Of a stretch of 64,000 nucleotides of DNA, positions 10,506 through 21,903 are shown piece after piece. Under the pieces are notes generated by a model. The model was not told the DNA's origin. It saw nothing but the letters and a program-made list of their open reading frames with translations, and ran no database searches. Within the stretch, counting starts at the first letter, position 1; each line of letters begins with the position of its first letter. Where the stretch lies: assembly GCA_963082975.1 (NCBI GenBank), contig OY720347.1:27248221-27312220 (forward strand), written 5' to 3'. The position numbers and the translations under genes are program-made. This DNA comes from Labia minor (lineage: Eukaryota > Arthropoda > Insecta > Dermaptera > Spongiphoridae).

Positions 10506-11457
10506 CAGAGCCGTTCCGACCCGGGGGTGCCGAGGAGCGAGCCGCCTTAAAAGTACTTATTCTTTTTATTTTTTTTCAATTTTTTCAATATGGTTTTTTT
10601 AAAAAACAAAAGGTAGAATGTTTTTGTGATCAAGATCTTAAATACTTTCGACTTTTTACCGATCGACGATAGTAAGGGAGGTATTGTTTTCACACCAAAT
10701 TTCACATATGGAGATTTTTACATATCTCCACGAATCATGCATTTTCTTAACAGAAAAAAGTATTTTTAGCATGATGTCTGTCCGTCCGTCTGTCCGTCCG
10801 TATACAGCCTGAACGGTTGAACGGATTTTGATGAAATTTGGTATATTTACTTAATGCATCAGTGGGATGAATTGATCAACTTTTGGTGCAATTCCGGAAA
10901 CTGGAAGTGGTAGTATTAGCGATCGACGATAGGAAGGGATGGGTTATTTTCACACCAAATTTCACATGAGGAGATTTTTTTATATATCACCACGAATCAT
11001 GCACTTTGTATTGGTTTTATCCTCGAGAAAAATCATATTTATTAGTTTTTTCTTGATTTAAAATTATATGACGTCATCCAGCCATTCATGACGTCACAGC
11101 CTGGTCTTGCATATATATTATAAATAAAATAAAATTAAAAATATTTATATTTATTATTTATGTATCCATATCTGTTTTTTATTACATTAATAGATATATT
11201 AAAATTATTTGAAATTGTTTCTGTAGCTGGAAATTAATTTACTTCAAACCGTCGGTCGGTTCGGACCTGGCCACAGGTCAACTTATTTTAAATATGGTTC
11301 TAAAAAAACAAACTAAAGTAACTTAAATTAAATTAAATTTACTTTATCTTTTTTATTTGTAAATTTTTAATAACTTTGGGAGAAGGGGTTGGGTTAGGGT
11401 AGAGGGGGGCAAAATTATTCTCGCACCCAGGAGGCATATACCCTAGGTACGGCCCTG
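10506..11457. mobile_element. hAT-like element, family K, carrying family A copy A1
   Basis: Ends are CAGAGCCGTTCCGACCCGGG and, inverted, CAGGGCCGTACCTAGGGTAT. The flanks ATATACAC (10,498-10,505) and ATATACAG (11,458-11,465) match at 7 of 8 bases. Removing the nested A1 leaves about 320 bp, MITE size. No coding remnant was seen. Confidence 0.7.
10658..11285 (+). mobile_element. Family A repeat, copy A1
   Basis: Full-length, about 628 bp, from ACCGATCGACGATAG to GGCCACAGGTCAACTTA. Order of parts: head module, GTCC/GTCT microsatellite, GATTTTGATGAAATTTGGTA, a box CTGGAAGT (variant of CCGGAAGT), a second head-like module, paired TGACGTCA palindromes (11,069-11,076 and 11,089-11,096), then a subterminal inverted ACCGACCGACG and the hairpin GACCTGGCCACAGGTC. 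T-runs flank both ends. It is non-coding. Confidence 0.85.
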
Positions 11458-11465
11458 ATATACAG

Positions 11466-13109
11466 GATATAAATCAAGATATATATAAGGTCAACTAAAG
11501 TTGATAAATTATTTCAGTAATTTTTTAAGTTTAAAATGTTTAATATTAGCATATTTTATTTTTCTTTTTTTGAAAAGATTAATTATTAATTATATTTAAT
11601 ATTAAATATGAATTTTAATATTAAACAATTCCATTAATAAATTAAAAGTCTATTTTTTCCAATAAATTTAGAATAAGATGTAAGTATATAGTCAGAATGG
11701 AAGGGGGTGCCTCAATCCCTAAAAATTCGTTAATGCCAGAGCCGACCATAAATATTATTATCATTTATGAAAGAGAAATGTTGTTAGAAAATAATCTTCT
11801 AGAAATCCATTCAATGTCATTTATTTGTCTGCAAGCCACGTTTTGTTTTATTTCAATCTACCATTGAAATGGAAAAAATGATTTTTTTATTCCTATCTTG
11901 ACAAATATATAATTAGTACATTGAAAAAGTATAATAAAAGGACTTATTTAAAAAAAGAAAGGATGAAAATCGCACTGCATATAGCTGGTGGAAGTACATA
12001 AAAGAAATTACAAATACACCACCATTTCTGGTAGGCCTCGATTGAATGCGCCTCGAATTCTATTGTCCATCATCTTATGACACATTTTCCCATTTCGAGG
12101 AGCGAGGGTCGGCACAAAAGCTCCCAATCAATGGGAGGCGCCACCCACCTTTTTGAATGGAAATGTTGAGAAGAATGGCCGACTGTCGCATGAATGCCTC
12201 CTTCTTCCAAGGATCCACTTCAAAATGGAACATATTAATAATTTGTGGTGAATATATTTAGAAACACGATTGTCTAAATTTATAATTCTCCCATCTGCCT
12301 TGTCTAAGAATTGTGCCAGCGATTATTTTAATTGATTGTTTACAACTAGAGAGACGAATTAACTTTTTCACTATGCAATTAATATGAAAGTCTTAATTAA
12401 AAATCATTTTCGTCAGGCAACACAAATCAAGGTGTCAATCATAATCGATTTTTATTTTTAAAAATAGTTTGAAGAAAAGTTTTAGGAATGCTCTTCTGTT
12501 ATTTAACATGAAGATAAATCACCAGGTCTCCTGATTGCCAAAAGTCCAGAAGAGAGAGAGAAAGACTTCTTCTTTCTCTATTTATAATTGTATTCAAGGA
12601 TAACAAATTAAAATAAAATAGATTCGCCATCGCTGGATGTAAATGTGTCGTTGGATGTGCGTCTTGATGACCTGAAAGTTCAATTTTATACCAGACACTT
12701 GGCCAATCCAAATCGACCCATAAATTGTTTCAGTTTATAAATGAGTCCCAGTGATATATTTGTGTGTTGGTTCCCTCACTTTTTTACTCTCCCCTATCTT
12801 TTTTTTTTTTTGTTTCTTTTCCCTTAAGAATTTATTTCATATACGCATGAATATAAGAGATATTTTTATATAACGAAAAAATAATTTGAAAATACATTTT
12901 ATTCTTTTTATAAATTTATAAATATATATATTCCGTTTCTTAAATGAAATGAGAAATATGGAATAATTTCCACCTGACCAGTACGAAAAGATTTTTGAAA
13001 TAAAAATTAAACTAACATTAACAGACATCTGAAATTGTAATATAATATAACAATAAAAGAGCATTGAAAATTTTTTCTAATCTAGTAAAGTTAACGAAAA
13101 ATATTTAAA
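11466..13109. other. Non-coding stretch with two more complex patches
   Basis: 11,466-12,000 is AT-rich. 12,010-12,330 and 12,490-12,800 have mixed composition and no repeat partner in the window (for example TGGGAGGCGCCACCCACC at about 12,130 and an AGAGAGAGAGA run at 12,552). No frame is convincing. These could be unique host non-coding sequence. Confidence 0.45.
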
Positions 13110-13111
13110 TA

Positions 13112-14010
13112 CAGTAAAATCTCGATATAGAGGGCCTTTTTACTATCTCGCCACACGCAAAAACGGTTTAAGCTAGAATAATGAAATTTGGTATACAGGC
13201 ATTATTCAAAATTCGTAGTTTTCTATCAATTTTTGAAAATTGTAGCTCTTTCAGAAGAAGGTCATTACCTACGACGTTGTCATTTTTTCCCCTCTAAACT
13301 GACCGTAAAAATAAAATTATATGTTTCATAGTTTTTCACATGATTAAAAATTGCATAAAACTGCTATATATAGAATTTCAACTTGATTGAATTGATAAAA
13401 GTATCGGAATTAATTTTTTAACACGTTTACCACTAATCAAGCGCCAGTATGTGACATCGTGCCATCAAAAAAGAGCCAAACACGCGGTGGTTTAATAAAT
13501 ATTATTTATTAATTTTAATTTTTAATGTATAATTAATTAAATTTAATTTAAATATAATATATGTGTTAATTAATCCAATTCAAATTTGCGAGATAGTCAA
13601 GTGGAGACACTTTAACAGACTTTGGATATAATAATAATGAACAAAAAATTCGGATGATTTAAAAAAAAAAAATTCATATTATATAATTCTAATAAGTGAT
13701 GGGTTAACTTAGATATTTTAAAAACTGTTTTTTTTAAATAATCTGCGGTGAAATGTTTATTGATTATAGACATAGACAATGATTTTTGTAGGACAATACA
13801 TAATTCTGGAGATGTAAATATTTTGCAATGACTAGATTTAGATTTGTATATAAAGGAACGAAATATCATTTTATTTGTATTCTAAGTTTTTTATTCATAT
13901 CTAAATACAGTATATTTTCAACAAAAATATTATTTTATTTTTATATAATGGACTTTTGGCTTTAAGGGACACCCACTCTCCCATTAATCCGTTTTAACGA
14001 GGTTTTACTG
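13112..14010. mobile_element. pogo/Tigger-like DNA transposon remnant
   Basis: The left end CAGTAAAATCTCGATATAGAGG and the inverted right end CAGTAAAACCTCGTTAAAACGG are the terminal repeats typical of pogo/Tigger elements (IS630-Tc1-mariner superfamily). TA dinucleotides flank both (13,110-13,111 and 14,011-14,012). The interior is split by family C copy C2 (13,142-13,609), so the element itself is only about 430 bp. An 85-codon minus-strand frame at 13,612-13,869 is unrecognisable; I do not claim it as transposase. Confidence 0.75.
13142..13609 (+). repeat. Family C repeat, copy C2 (internally deleted)
   Basis: It starts TTTTTACTATCTCGCC and skips directly to ACGGTTTAAGCTAGAATAAT, losing the hairpin's second arm and the region before the microsatellite. 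It ends GCGAGATAGTCAAGTGGAGACA. The end and start share inverted ACTATCTCGC. It is nested in the pogo-like element. Confidence 0.75.
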
Positions 14011-14012
14011 TA

Positions 14013-14758
14013 TCATCAAAATGCATACAAATACTTATTTTGAAATATTTATACTTTGCAGGAAGATTTTAATCAGTAAATGCAGGTGTATATGAATAAC
14101 CCTGTTTAATAAAGAAAACATAAATCAATATTTAAAATTAAAAAAAAATTATCTTAATGTGTTTTATATACAAAATAACAATAATCTTACAATACAAACA
14201 AACAATAATTTTACATTTCATAATTTTTCTCCACAAAAAACATAAGAAGAAAAATAACAGTAATTAATTACATTTAATTCTCTTGGATTCAAAATAACAT
14301 TAAATTCATTCTTGAAATGATTTGAATGAAATATAATTGTCAAAAAGACACATTTGATAGATTCTAAAATGTTCTATTTTACACTCCTAATCTATTTTTA
14401 TTCGTCTTACAAATTGAAAATAAAATTTCAAACTTCTGTTTTGACTATCTGTCTGTGGAATCGAAAGGGTCATTATTTATTTATAAACCAGACTGCATGG
14501 TTCTTTGGATTCTATTTTATTCCCAATATATATATATATATATACTATATTGTTTTCAACAAATGTATCAATGCTAGATTTTATCTTAATGAATTATTAC
14601 TTTCTAGTGGTTAGAAACTTTTAAAATGTTTAACCCAATGTCTAATCATCAGTAGAACCTAAGAAATTCTGGTTGTAAATAATTAAAAATATGCAATATA
14701 TTTATATTATATACTTATTATATAATTTGTTTATGAATGATCAAAATAGTATCTTTTT
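14013..14758. other. AT-rich non-coding stretch
   Basis: No repeat partner or gene is visible. It includes a short (TA)n at about 14,527-14,542. The 86-codon frame at 14,354-14,614 has no recognisable motif. Confidence 0.5.
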
Positions 14759-15412
14759 ACCGACCGACGATAGTAAGGGAGGTATTGTTTTCACACCAAA
14801 TTTCACATGTGGAGATTTTTACATATCTCCACGAATCATGCATTTTCTAAACAGAAAAAAGTATTTTTAGCATGATGTCTGTCCGTCCGTCTGTCCGTCT
14901 GTCCGTCCGTCTGTCCGTCCGTCCGTCCGTATAGATGTGTACAGCCTGAACGGCTCAACCGATTTTGATGAAATTTGGTATATTTACTTAATGCATCAGT
15001 GGGATGAATTGATCAACTTTTGGTGCAATTCCGGAAACCGGAAGTGGTAGTATTAGCGACCGACGATAGGAAGGAAAGGGTTATTTTCACACCAAAGGAG
15101 ATTTTTTTATATATCACCACGAATCATGCACTTTGTATTGGTTTTATCCTCGAGAAAAATCATATTTATTAGTTTTTTCTTGATTTAAAATTATCTGACG
15201 TCATCCAGCCATTCATGACGTCACAGCCTGGTCTTGCATATATATTATAAATAAAATAAAATTAAAAATGTTTATATTTATTATTTATGTATCCATATCT
15301 GTTTTTTATTACATTAATAGATATATTAAAATTATTTGAAATTGTTTCTGTAGCTGGAAATTAATTTATTTCAAACAGTCGGTCGGTTCGGACCTGGCCA
15401 CAGGTCAACTTA
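14759..15412 (+). mobile_element. Family A repeat, copy A2
   Basis: Full-length, 654 bp, flanked by TTTTT and TTT. It has an extended GTCC/GTCT microsatellite (14,879-14,929), an intact CCGGAAGT (15,038-15,045) and both TGACGTCA palindromes. It shares with A5 and A7 a small deletion in the second module (CACACCAAAGGAGA), defining a subfamily. Confidence 0.87.
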
Positions 15413-16215
15413 TTTAAGTAGTTTTGAAAAAATCAGAATTAATTTCACAATTATGTTAAAAACAGATTGATGAAGAATAATTAGGGAAATATTTTTTTCT
15501 TAATATGATAATGTAGCGACTGGTATCTAAATTTAGAAGACTTATCTTTAATAATAATAATAATAATAATGGCAAGTATTTAAAAAAAAACTATAGTTTC
15601 AATCAATTATTTTTTCTAACGTAAATATTCTTTTTAAAATTGAAAATCTTTTGAAGGTAAATAAAATAGCATTTTTGTAAAAAAAAAAGAAAAAACATCC
15701 GCGTAACAAGTTAATTAATAGATTGTGGAATGTTAAGTAAGGCAGAAGAGTGGATTTTTGTGAGTGTATAGTTATCGACATGTGTGTGGTCTCTAAGGCG
15801 AAAAGACCTGTCTTGAAAGATAGGGTTTCCATTTCACAAAGAGCATCGCGGAGACCTTTCCCCCTTGGGTAGCCACCTGGTCCACGTCTTCTTTCTATTC
15901 CTGGACTCATTCACCATGGCACGCGTGTTCTCTGAGCATAAAAACGCGTGCGTCCCGCCAACCGAAGGGAATAAATACAGACCCCCCTATTCAATAGAAC
16001 ACTCAAACAAGGAAGTAATAAATGACTTCGGCTTAAAAGATTATTTCCCACTAAGAACTTCAACAATACAAAAAAAAAAAGATTCTTAACTACTTCAGTG
16101 AAGGAGGGATACTTCAATGTATAAACAATTATTGAAATATCAAATAAGAATTGGAGCACAATTTAGTTAGATAGAAATTTTATTGATTAAATAGAAAAAT
16201 ATATAAAGTGTTTTT
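15413..16215. other. Non-coding, with a mixed-composition island at 15,780-16,090
   Basis: 15,413-15,780 is AT-rich with an (AAT)n run at about 15,550-15,570. 15,780-16,090 is markedly less AT-rich, contains CpGs (ACGCGTGCGTCCCGCC), and matches no repeat in this window. Minus-strand frames reading GGYPRGKGLRDALCEMET and plus-strand frames both cross it, neither recognisable. It could be part of a host exon or regulatory region; no splice site or promoter motif is decisive. Confidence 0.4.
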
Positions 16216-17389
16216 ACTTTCCCGCATACTTCGTATAAGGGAAGTATTGGAATCGTCAAAAATTTCGACTTCGAGATTTCGATAGATCTTGACGTTTTAG
16301 ACCTCCCTGAGTCGGAAAATACCATTTTTCGAATTATGTCTGTGTGTGTGTGTATGTATGTATGTATGTATGTAATGTCTGTAAGCAAATTTACTCAAAA
16401 ACTAATCAAGCTAGGACTTCGAAATTTGGTACACCGATATTATTCACAGTTTGTAGATTTCTATCAAAATTTCGTCAAAATCAGTTAACCGGAAGTGGTA
16501 CTTTACCTATACTGGTTGCGTTTACCTTTCAAGTAAAGTACCAGTTTGCTTCGAGATATTTGCTTCATATTTTGTATATAGATTTAAAAATATGAAAAAA
16601 ATTGAGATACCAAATTTCATCATGATCTGACTACCGGAAGTGACATTTTACCTATACAAGTAGCGTTTCTTTTTTACCGACCGACGATAGTAAGGGAGGT
16701 ATTGTTTCCCACCAAATTTCACCTATGGATATTTTTAGGTACATATCTCCACGAATCATGCATTTTCTTAACAGAAAAAAGTATTTTTAGCATGATGTCT
16801 GTCCGTCCGTCCGTCCGTCCGTCTGTCCGTAGATGTGTACGGCTCAACGGATTTTGATGAAATTTGGTATATTTACTTAATACATCAGTAGGATGAATTG
16901 ATCAACTTTTGGTGCAAATCCGGAAACCGGAAGTGCTAGTATTGCCGATCGAAGAGAGGAAGTGAAGGGTTATTTTCATATCAAATTTCACGTGAGGACA
17001 TATCTCCACGTGTTATGCACTTTGTATTGGTTTTATCCTCGAGAAAAATCATCTTCATTAGTTTTTTCTTAATTTAAAATTATATGACGTCACCCAGCAC
17101 TTCATGACGTCACAGCCAGCCCTTATATATTATAAATAAAATAAAATTAAAAATATTTATATTATATCCATATCTGTTTTTTTACATTTAAAATATCAGC
17201 TAACCGGAAGTAGCACTTTATTCTATATATATATAATATATAAATGTTACCAAATATCAAATTTGACACCAATAAACTAATACGAACTGGCTCTTTATCA
17301 ATACCAAGTTTACACATTCTAAATATTCATTCACAACTCTTTATACCTATTTATATGCGGGAAAGTCTAGGGGAGGACACTCCCGCTTA
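16216..17389 (+). mobile_element. Family B repeat, interrupted by family A copy A3
   Basis: It starts TTTTTACTTTCCCGCATACT and ends near a hairpin formed by GCGGGA and TCCCGC (17,358-17,386). The start ACTTTCCCGCAT is the inverse of ATGCGGGAAAGT near the end. Inside are GTGT/GTAT microsatellites (16,338-16,372), TTCGAAATTTGGTACACC, and three CCGGAAGT boxes (16,489, 16,634, 17,204), each followed by a related ACTTTACCTATA-like tail. The second and third boxes are separated by A3. Without A3 it is about 660 bp and non-coding. Confidence 0.72.
16676..17188 (+). mobile_element. Family A repeat, copy A3 (3'-truncated), nested in family B
   Basis: It starts after a T-run with ACCGACCGACGATAG and runs through the CCGGAAGT-like box and both TGACGTCA palindromes, but stops at CATATCTGTTTTTTTACATT. 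The last approximately 100 bp with GGTCGGTTCGGAC is missing. Family B sequence resumes immediately. Confidence 0.8.
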
Positions 17390-18067
17390 TTTAATTATGA
17401 ATGTTAAATGTGAATTTCATTCAAGTTAATACAATCTCTTTAATATATAAATATTTTTAATCCTTAAAATAATGGAACAATAAACAAATATTTTTTTTTT
17501 GTTTTTTTTTTTGTTTTTAATCACAAAATAACATGATTTTTCAATTCCTGCTATTAGATGACACTCTCCCTATATATATTTATATATTTATCTTGTACAA
17601 ATTTTCAATCGTTAATAAAATACTTTTATCCATACACTCAAGTTCAAATATATTTTTTAAAAACTTGTAATCAATGACATTTTTTGTTAATACAGTTTTT
17701 TCAGATATTAATTCATTAATTAAATTTAATTATTTGATTTTAGTTTAATATGGGAGAAAAAAAATTCACTTATATACGATATTTAGCAAAATATAATTGT
17801 TTCTTGCAATTCTGCTGCTGAATGAGTTTCGGATTGAATCTCATCGTAGCATACAATGTTTTATTTGATTTACAAACAATTTTGAATACTTTAATTATAA
17901 TTTTAGCAAATTTAAATAGAAATTGATTTTAATTTTTTTTTTGAATATATTTCTTGTTTTAAATTAATTATCACGAAATTTTAACAAACAAATTTCAAAA
18001 CAACTTAGAAATCCTTCTTTGAGGTGATTCTTTAACTTGTATTAATTCAGTAATTCTCAACCTGTGG
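17390..18067. other. AT-rich non-coding; hAT-end relic at its right edge
   Basis: Mostly featureless. At 18,048-18,067 the sequence CAGTAATTCTCAACCTGTGG resembles the CAG-GGTTCTCAACC terminal repeats of another hAT family, but no partner end was found. Confidence 0.35.
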
Positions 18068-18075
18068 AGCGTGCC

Positions 18076-18743
18076 CAGTGGCGTCCCTAGAACTTTTGCC
18101 GCCCGGGGCGATCTCCAGTTTGCCGCCCTTTCTATTATAAGTCAATCAAATAGTGGTTTTTATAAATTAATACACATAAATAAATTATTAAGATATTTAA
18201 TCAATATTAATTAATACACAGAGTAAATTTTAAACCTAGCAGACCGCCTTCCGCCGGCACTGCTTTTCAAAAGAAAAATCGATGATTTAAAAAATATATT
18301 GGTATATCACTTCAAAGTAATCATATAAACTTTTCAAAAGAAATGACATTTATAAACTGATATCAAAAAATTTTAGTTAGGAAAAATTGCCGAACAAAAT
18401 CGTAAAGATGCGTTTACGAATTCAACGAATTTTAATGAATACAATAAAATAAAATTATTATCCTGTTCTTGGAATTAGAATTCAAAATTTACACTAAAAT
18501 GCAATTACATACACCGAGGAATAATATTCGAAATCATATAGTTAATCATAATTTATATAAATCAAATAGTAATCTTATAATAATCATAATAATCATTTAT
18601 TATTCAAGAAAGAAAAAAAATAAATATGAAATAAATAAGTTAAATAAGTTATTACTATAACTAAATATAAAAAATGCCGCCCCAAGAGATAAGTGCCGCC
18701 CGGTGCGGACCGCACCCACCGCCACCCCCTAGGTACGCCACTG
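18076..18743 (-). mobile_element. hAT derivative, family D copy D2
   Basis: Ends CAGTGGCGTCCCTAG and CTAGGTACGCCACTG with an exact 8-bp duplication AGCGTGCC (18,068-18,075 and 18,744-18,751). It shares outer sequences with D1 and D3 in reverse orientation, but its middle (about 18,235-18,400) is different, so it is an alternative internal-deletion product lacking the transposase tail seen in D1. Confidence 0.88.
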
Positions 18744-18757
18744 AGCGTGCCCGTGTA

Positions 18758-19056
18758 GTACAAGGGGAGGTCAATAAGTCCGTGACTTTTTGAATGAATC
18801 GCAGATTTTTGAATAAAAAATTATTTTATTTTTCAACGTAGTCTCCTTTGAGCTCTAAACAGTCCAACGTTTCTCCAAATTTTTTATCCTTTCCAAAAAA
18901 TAAGATTTGTCGAGAACATCAGAATAGGTATGTTATTGTGAGATGATTTCATCATTGGAGTCAAATCTCTTTTCGCTGAGCCATCCATTTCTTCAGGTTT
19001 GGAAACAAGAAATAGTCACTCGGGGCTAAATTTGAAGAATAGACCGGATAAGGGAG
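18758..19056 (-). pseudogene. mariner transposase C-terminal fragment
   Basis: On the minus strand: PYPVYSSNLAPSDYFLFPNL, matching the mariner signature around the third catalytic aspartate (YSPDLAPSDYFLF), then KKWMAQ, a frameshift, KRFDSNDEII, and the terminal block ending KGDYVEK. Stops and at least two frameshifts are present. The sequence GGTCAATAAGTCCGTGAC at 18,770-18,787 resembles a mariner terminal repeat; the other end is not found. Only about the last third of a roughly 345-residue protein remains. Confidence 0.82.
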
Positions 19057-19682
19057 AAAATATTATTTAAAAATTTATTAACTCTCACTGAAAGAAAAGC
19101 ACAATATGTATACTATTTTCATAGAAAAACTCCTGTTTTTGCATTTATACAAAAATAATTTCAAATAGCAATACAAAATATTGAATATAGATTTTATGTA
19201 GATGAAAAGTATGATATGATTAAAAACTGATTAAAAAACGTTTAGAAACGCTGAGTTAATTGTTCACTAGATTGTTTACTGATGGGTTTAAGTTTAAATT
19301 ATATCAACATAAAGGAAAAAAGATTTAATCTATTGAAAAATTAGATAAAATATAATAAATTTATAATTTAAATATTTAATTTGGAAAGTCATTAAACACA
19401 TCTGATGAAGATTTAAATACCATAGACATTGAATAAGCAAATCAATTAATTTGTAACTACATCGTGTGTTTATATTTAAATAAATTGTTTTATAAGTTTT
19501 GTTTTAGTTTTACAAATTAAAATGTATGAACATGTTTATGGAAGACTAAAAGAGGGATGATTGATGCGTGGTATTAATAGTCTTATCTGTTGATATTTCC
19601 ATCAATAGTTATTAATAATAATAATAATAATGGGAAATTTACACTATTTTCCTATTTAGTTTTATTATTGAAAAGATAAAAA
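19057..19682. other. AT-rich non-coding stretch
   Basis: No gene is seen. An (AAT)n run is at about 19,614-19,631. Confidence 0.5.
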
Positions 19683-20901
19683 TAAGTTGACTTGTGGCCA
19701 GGTCCGAACCGACCGACGGTTTGAAGTAAATTAATTTCCAGCTACAGAAACAATTTCAAAAAATTTTAATATATCTATTAATGTAATAAAAAAAAGATAT
19801 GGATATAACATAAATATTTTTAATTTTATTTTATTTATAATATATAAGACAAGGCTGTGACGTCATGAATGGCTGGATGACGTCATATAATTTTAAATTA
19901 AGAAAAAACTAATAAGGATGATTTTTCTCGAAGATAAAACCAATACAAAGTGCATGATTCGTGGTGATATGTAAAAAATCTCCTCATGTGAAATTTGATG
20001 TGAAAATAACTCTTCCCTTCCTATCGTTGATCGCTAATATAACCACTTCCGGTTTCCGGATTTGTACCAAAAGTTGATCAATTCATCCCACTAATGCATT
20101 AAGTAAATATACCAAATTTCATCAAAATCCGTTCAGCCGTTCAGGCTGTACACATCTATACGGACGGACAGACATCATGCTAAAAATACTTTTTACCGAC
20201 CGACGATAGTAAGGGAGGTATTGTTTCCACACCAAATTTCACATGTGGAGATTTTTACATATCTCCACGAATCATGCATTTTCTTAACAGAAAAAAGTAT
20301 TTTTAGCATGATGTCTGTCCGTCCGTCTGTCCGTCCGTATACAGCCTGAACGGTTGAACGGATTTTGATGAAATTTGGTATATTTACTTAATGCATCAGT
20401 GGGATGAATTGATCAACTTTTGGTGCAATTCCGGAAACTGGAAGTGGTAGTATTAGCGATCGACGATAGGAAGGGAAGGGTTATTTTCACACCAAAGGAG
20501 ATATTTTTATATATCACCACGAATCATGCACTTTGTATTGGTTTTATCCTCGAGAAAAATCATATTTATTAGTTTTTTCTTAATTTAAAATTATATGACG
20601 TCATCCAGCCATTCATGACGTCACAGCCTGGTCTTACATATATATTATAAATAAAATAAAATTAAAAATATTTATGTTATATCCATATCTGTTTTTTATT
20701 ACATTAATAGATATATTAAAATTATTTGAAATTGTTTCTGTAGCTGGAAATTAATTTATTTCAAACCGTCGGTCGGTTCGGACCTGGCCACAGGTCAACT
20801 TATTTCTGTTAAGAAAATGCATGATTCGTGGAGATATGTAAAAATCTCCACATGTGAAATTTGGTGTGGAAACAATACCTCCCTTACTATCGTCGGTCGG
20901 T
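19683..20901 (-). mobile_element. Family A repeat, copy A4, split by copy A5
   Basis: The minus-strand copy occupies 19,683-20,194 and resumes at 20,803-20,901, ending CGTCGGTCGGT. Its halves join at CTAAAAATAC-T-run-CTGTTAAGAAAATG, exactly as in uninterrupted copies. It keeps both TGACGTCA sites and CCGGTTTCCGG. A5 is inserted in the T-run. Confidence 0.87.
20195..20802 (+). mobile_element. Family A repeat, copy A5 (nested in A4)
   Basis: Full-length, 608 bp, inserted in opposite orientation in the T-run of A4 (five Ts left, three Ts right, against six in the intact site). It is very similar to A1 in the microsatellite and the CTGGAAGT variant, and carries the CACACCAAAGGAGA deletion. Confidence 0.87.
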
Positions 20902-21903
20902 AATAAATCAATCGCCGAGTCTCATTTATTGATATCTTTATTCGGTTTATCTTAAGGTTGTAAACTAGGGACGATGTTTAGAAAGGTTGTTTGATGTGAT
21001 ATTCAATTTTTTAATTAATAGTATTATTTATATTTCAGGAATCTTGTTATTTATCATTTTAAACTTTATCTCTTTTGATTAAGTTTCTTCAATTTATTTA
21101 TTTAAATATACCTATTTTTCTTTTAATATAGAGTCAAATGGAACAACTTTCACATGAGTATTAACTAGGATTATCATGGTTGTTATAAGAGCTCTTGCTA
21201 AAGCATAATAATATTCTTAATAATCTTGTATTTTCAAATTCAAACATGGTAATGCTTCATTATCAATCAAGTGTTAAGTACGAAAAATCCACTAAAAGAC
21301 ATTCCCCCTTCCGGAAAACATCGGTTAAGTTAAAATAAAGATTAAATTGTATAAAGATATAATATCAACACCTTTAATGTCTCTATAGAAAAGGAAAAGA
21401 GTTTTTACTTCTTGCCTTTGTTCCAATTTTGGACTGCACCCTATATATTCATAGATAGATAGAGAGAGAATTAAACAAGAGAAAATGTCTATAATGCAAA
21501 TTATAGCTCGTCCATTTATTTATCATTTATGAACATTTTCACAAGGTTTTTATCAACTTCACTTCATGTCTGTATCTCTGTCTGTATGTTCGCTCAAATG
21601 AAAAATTACAATCGATTTTTCAACTTTAAATTGAGCTAGGCTTCTGAAAATTGTTGTAGATATTTAAATGGGTTCCTAGAAGGTATGGAAGAAATATAAT
21701 TGAATTATAATCAATTGAATGTAATTAGTGAATAAAAATTACTCCTTTAGTTTTGGTGCGTTTAATTTTTTTCAAACGACATCTAAAGCATAAATATTGA
21801 TTTCAGGAAAGATTTTAATTTGAAAATAATTAATTTTTGTATAGCATTAAAATTAAAGATTAATTTTTATTCAGGTCTAACGTCATTCAATAACCCGTTT
21901 TTT
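20902..21903. other. Non-coding; diverged microsatellite-type repeat near 21,530-21,700
   Basis: Mostly AT-rich. At 21,566-21,590 a CTGTATCTCTGTCTGTATG run is followed by GAGCTAGGCTTCTGAAAATTG, echoing the layout of families B and J, but too diverged to assign. Confidence 0.35.

Noticed and set aside
10658-11285. Family A as a Helitron
   Set aside because: It has a 3' subterminal hairpin (GACCTGGCCACAGGTC) but lacks a 5' TC and a 3' CTRR, and inserts in T-runs and not between A and T.
13612-13869. Minus-strand frame within the pogo-like element as transposase
   Set aside because: No DDE or helix-turn-helix motif can be recognised; it may be chance.
14879-14929. GTCC/GTCT repeats as a possible CRISPR-like or satellite array
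   Set aside because: A 4-base microsatellite inside family A, of variable length between copies; no spacers.
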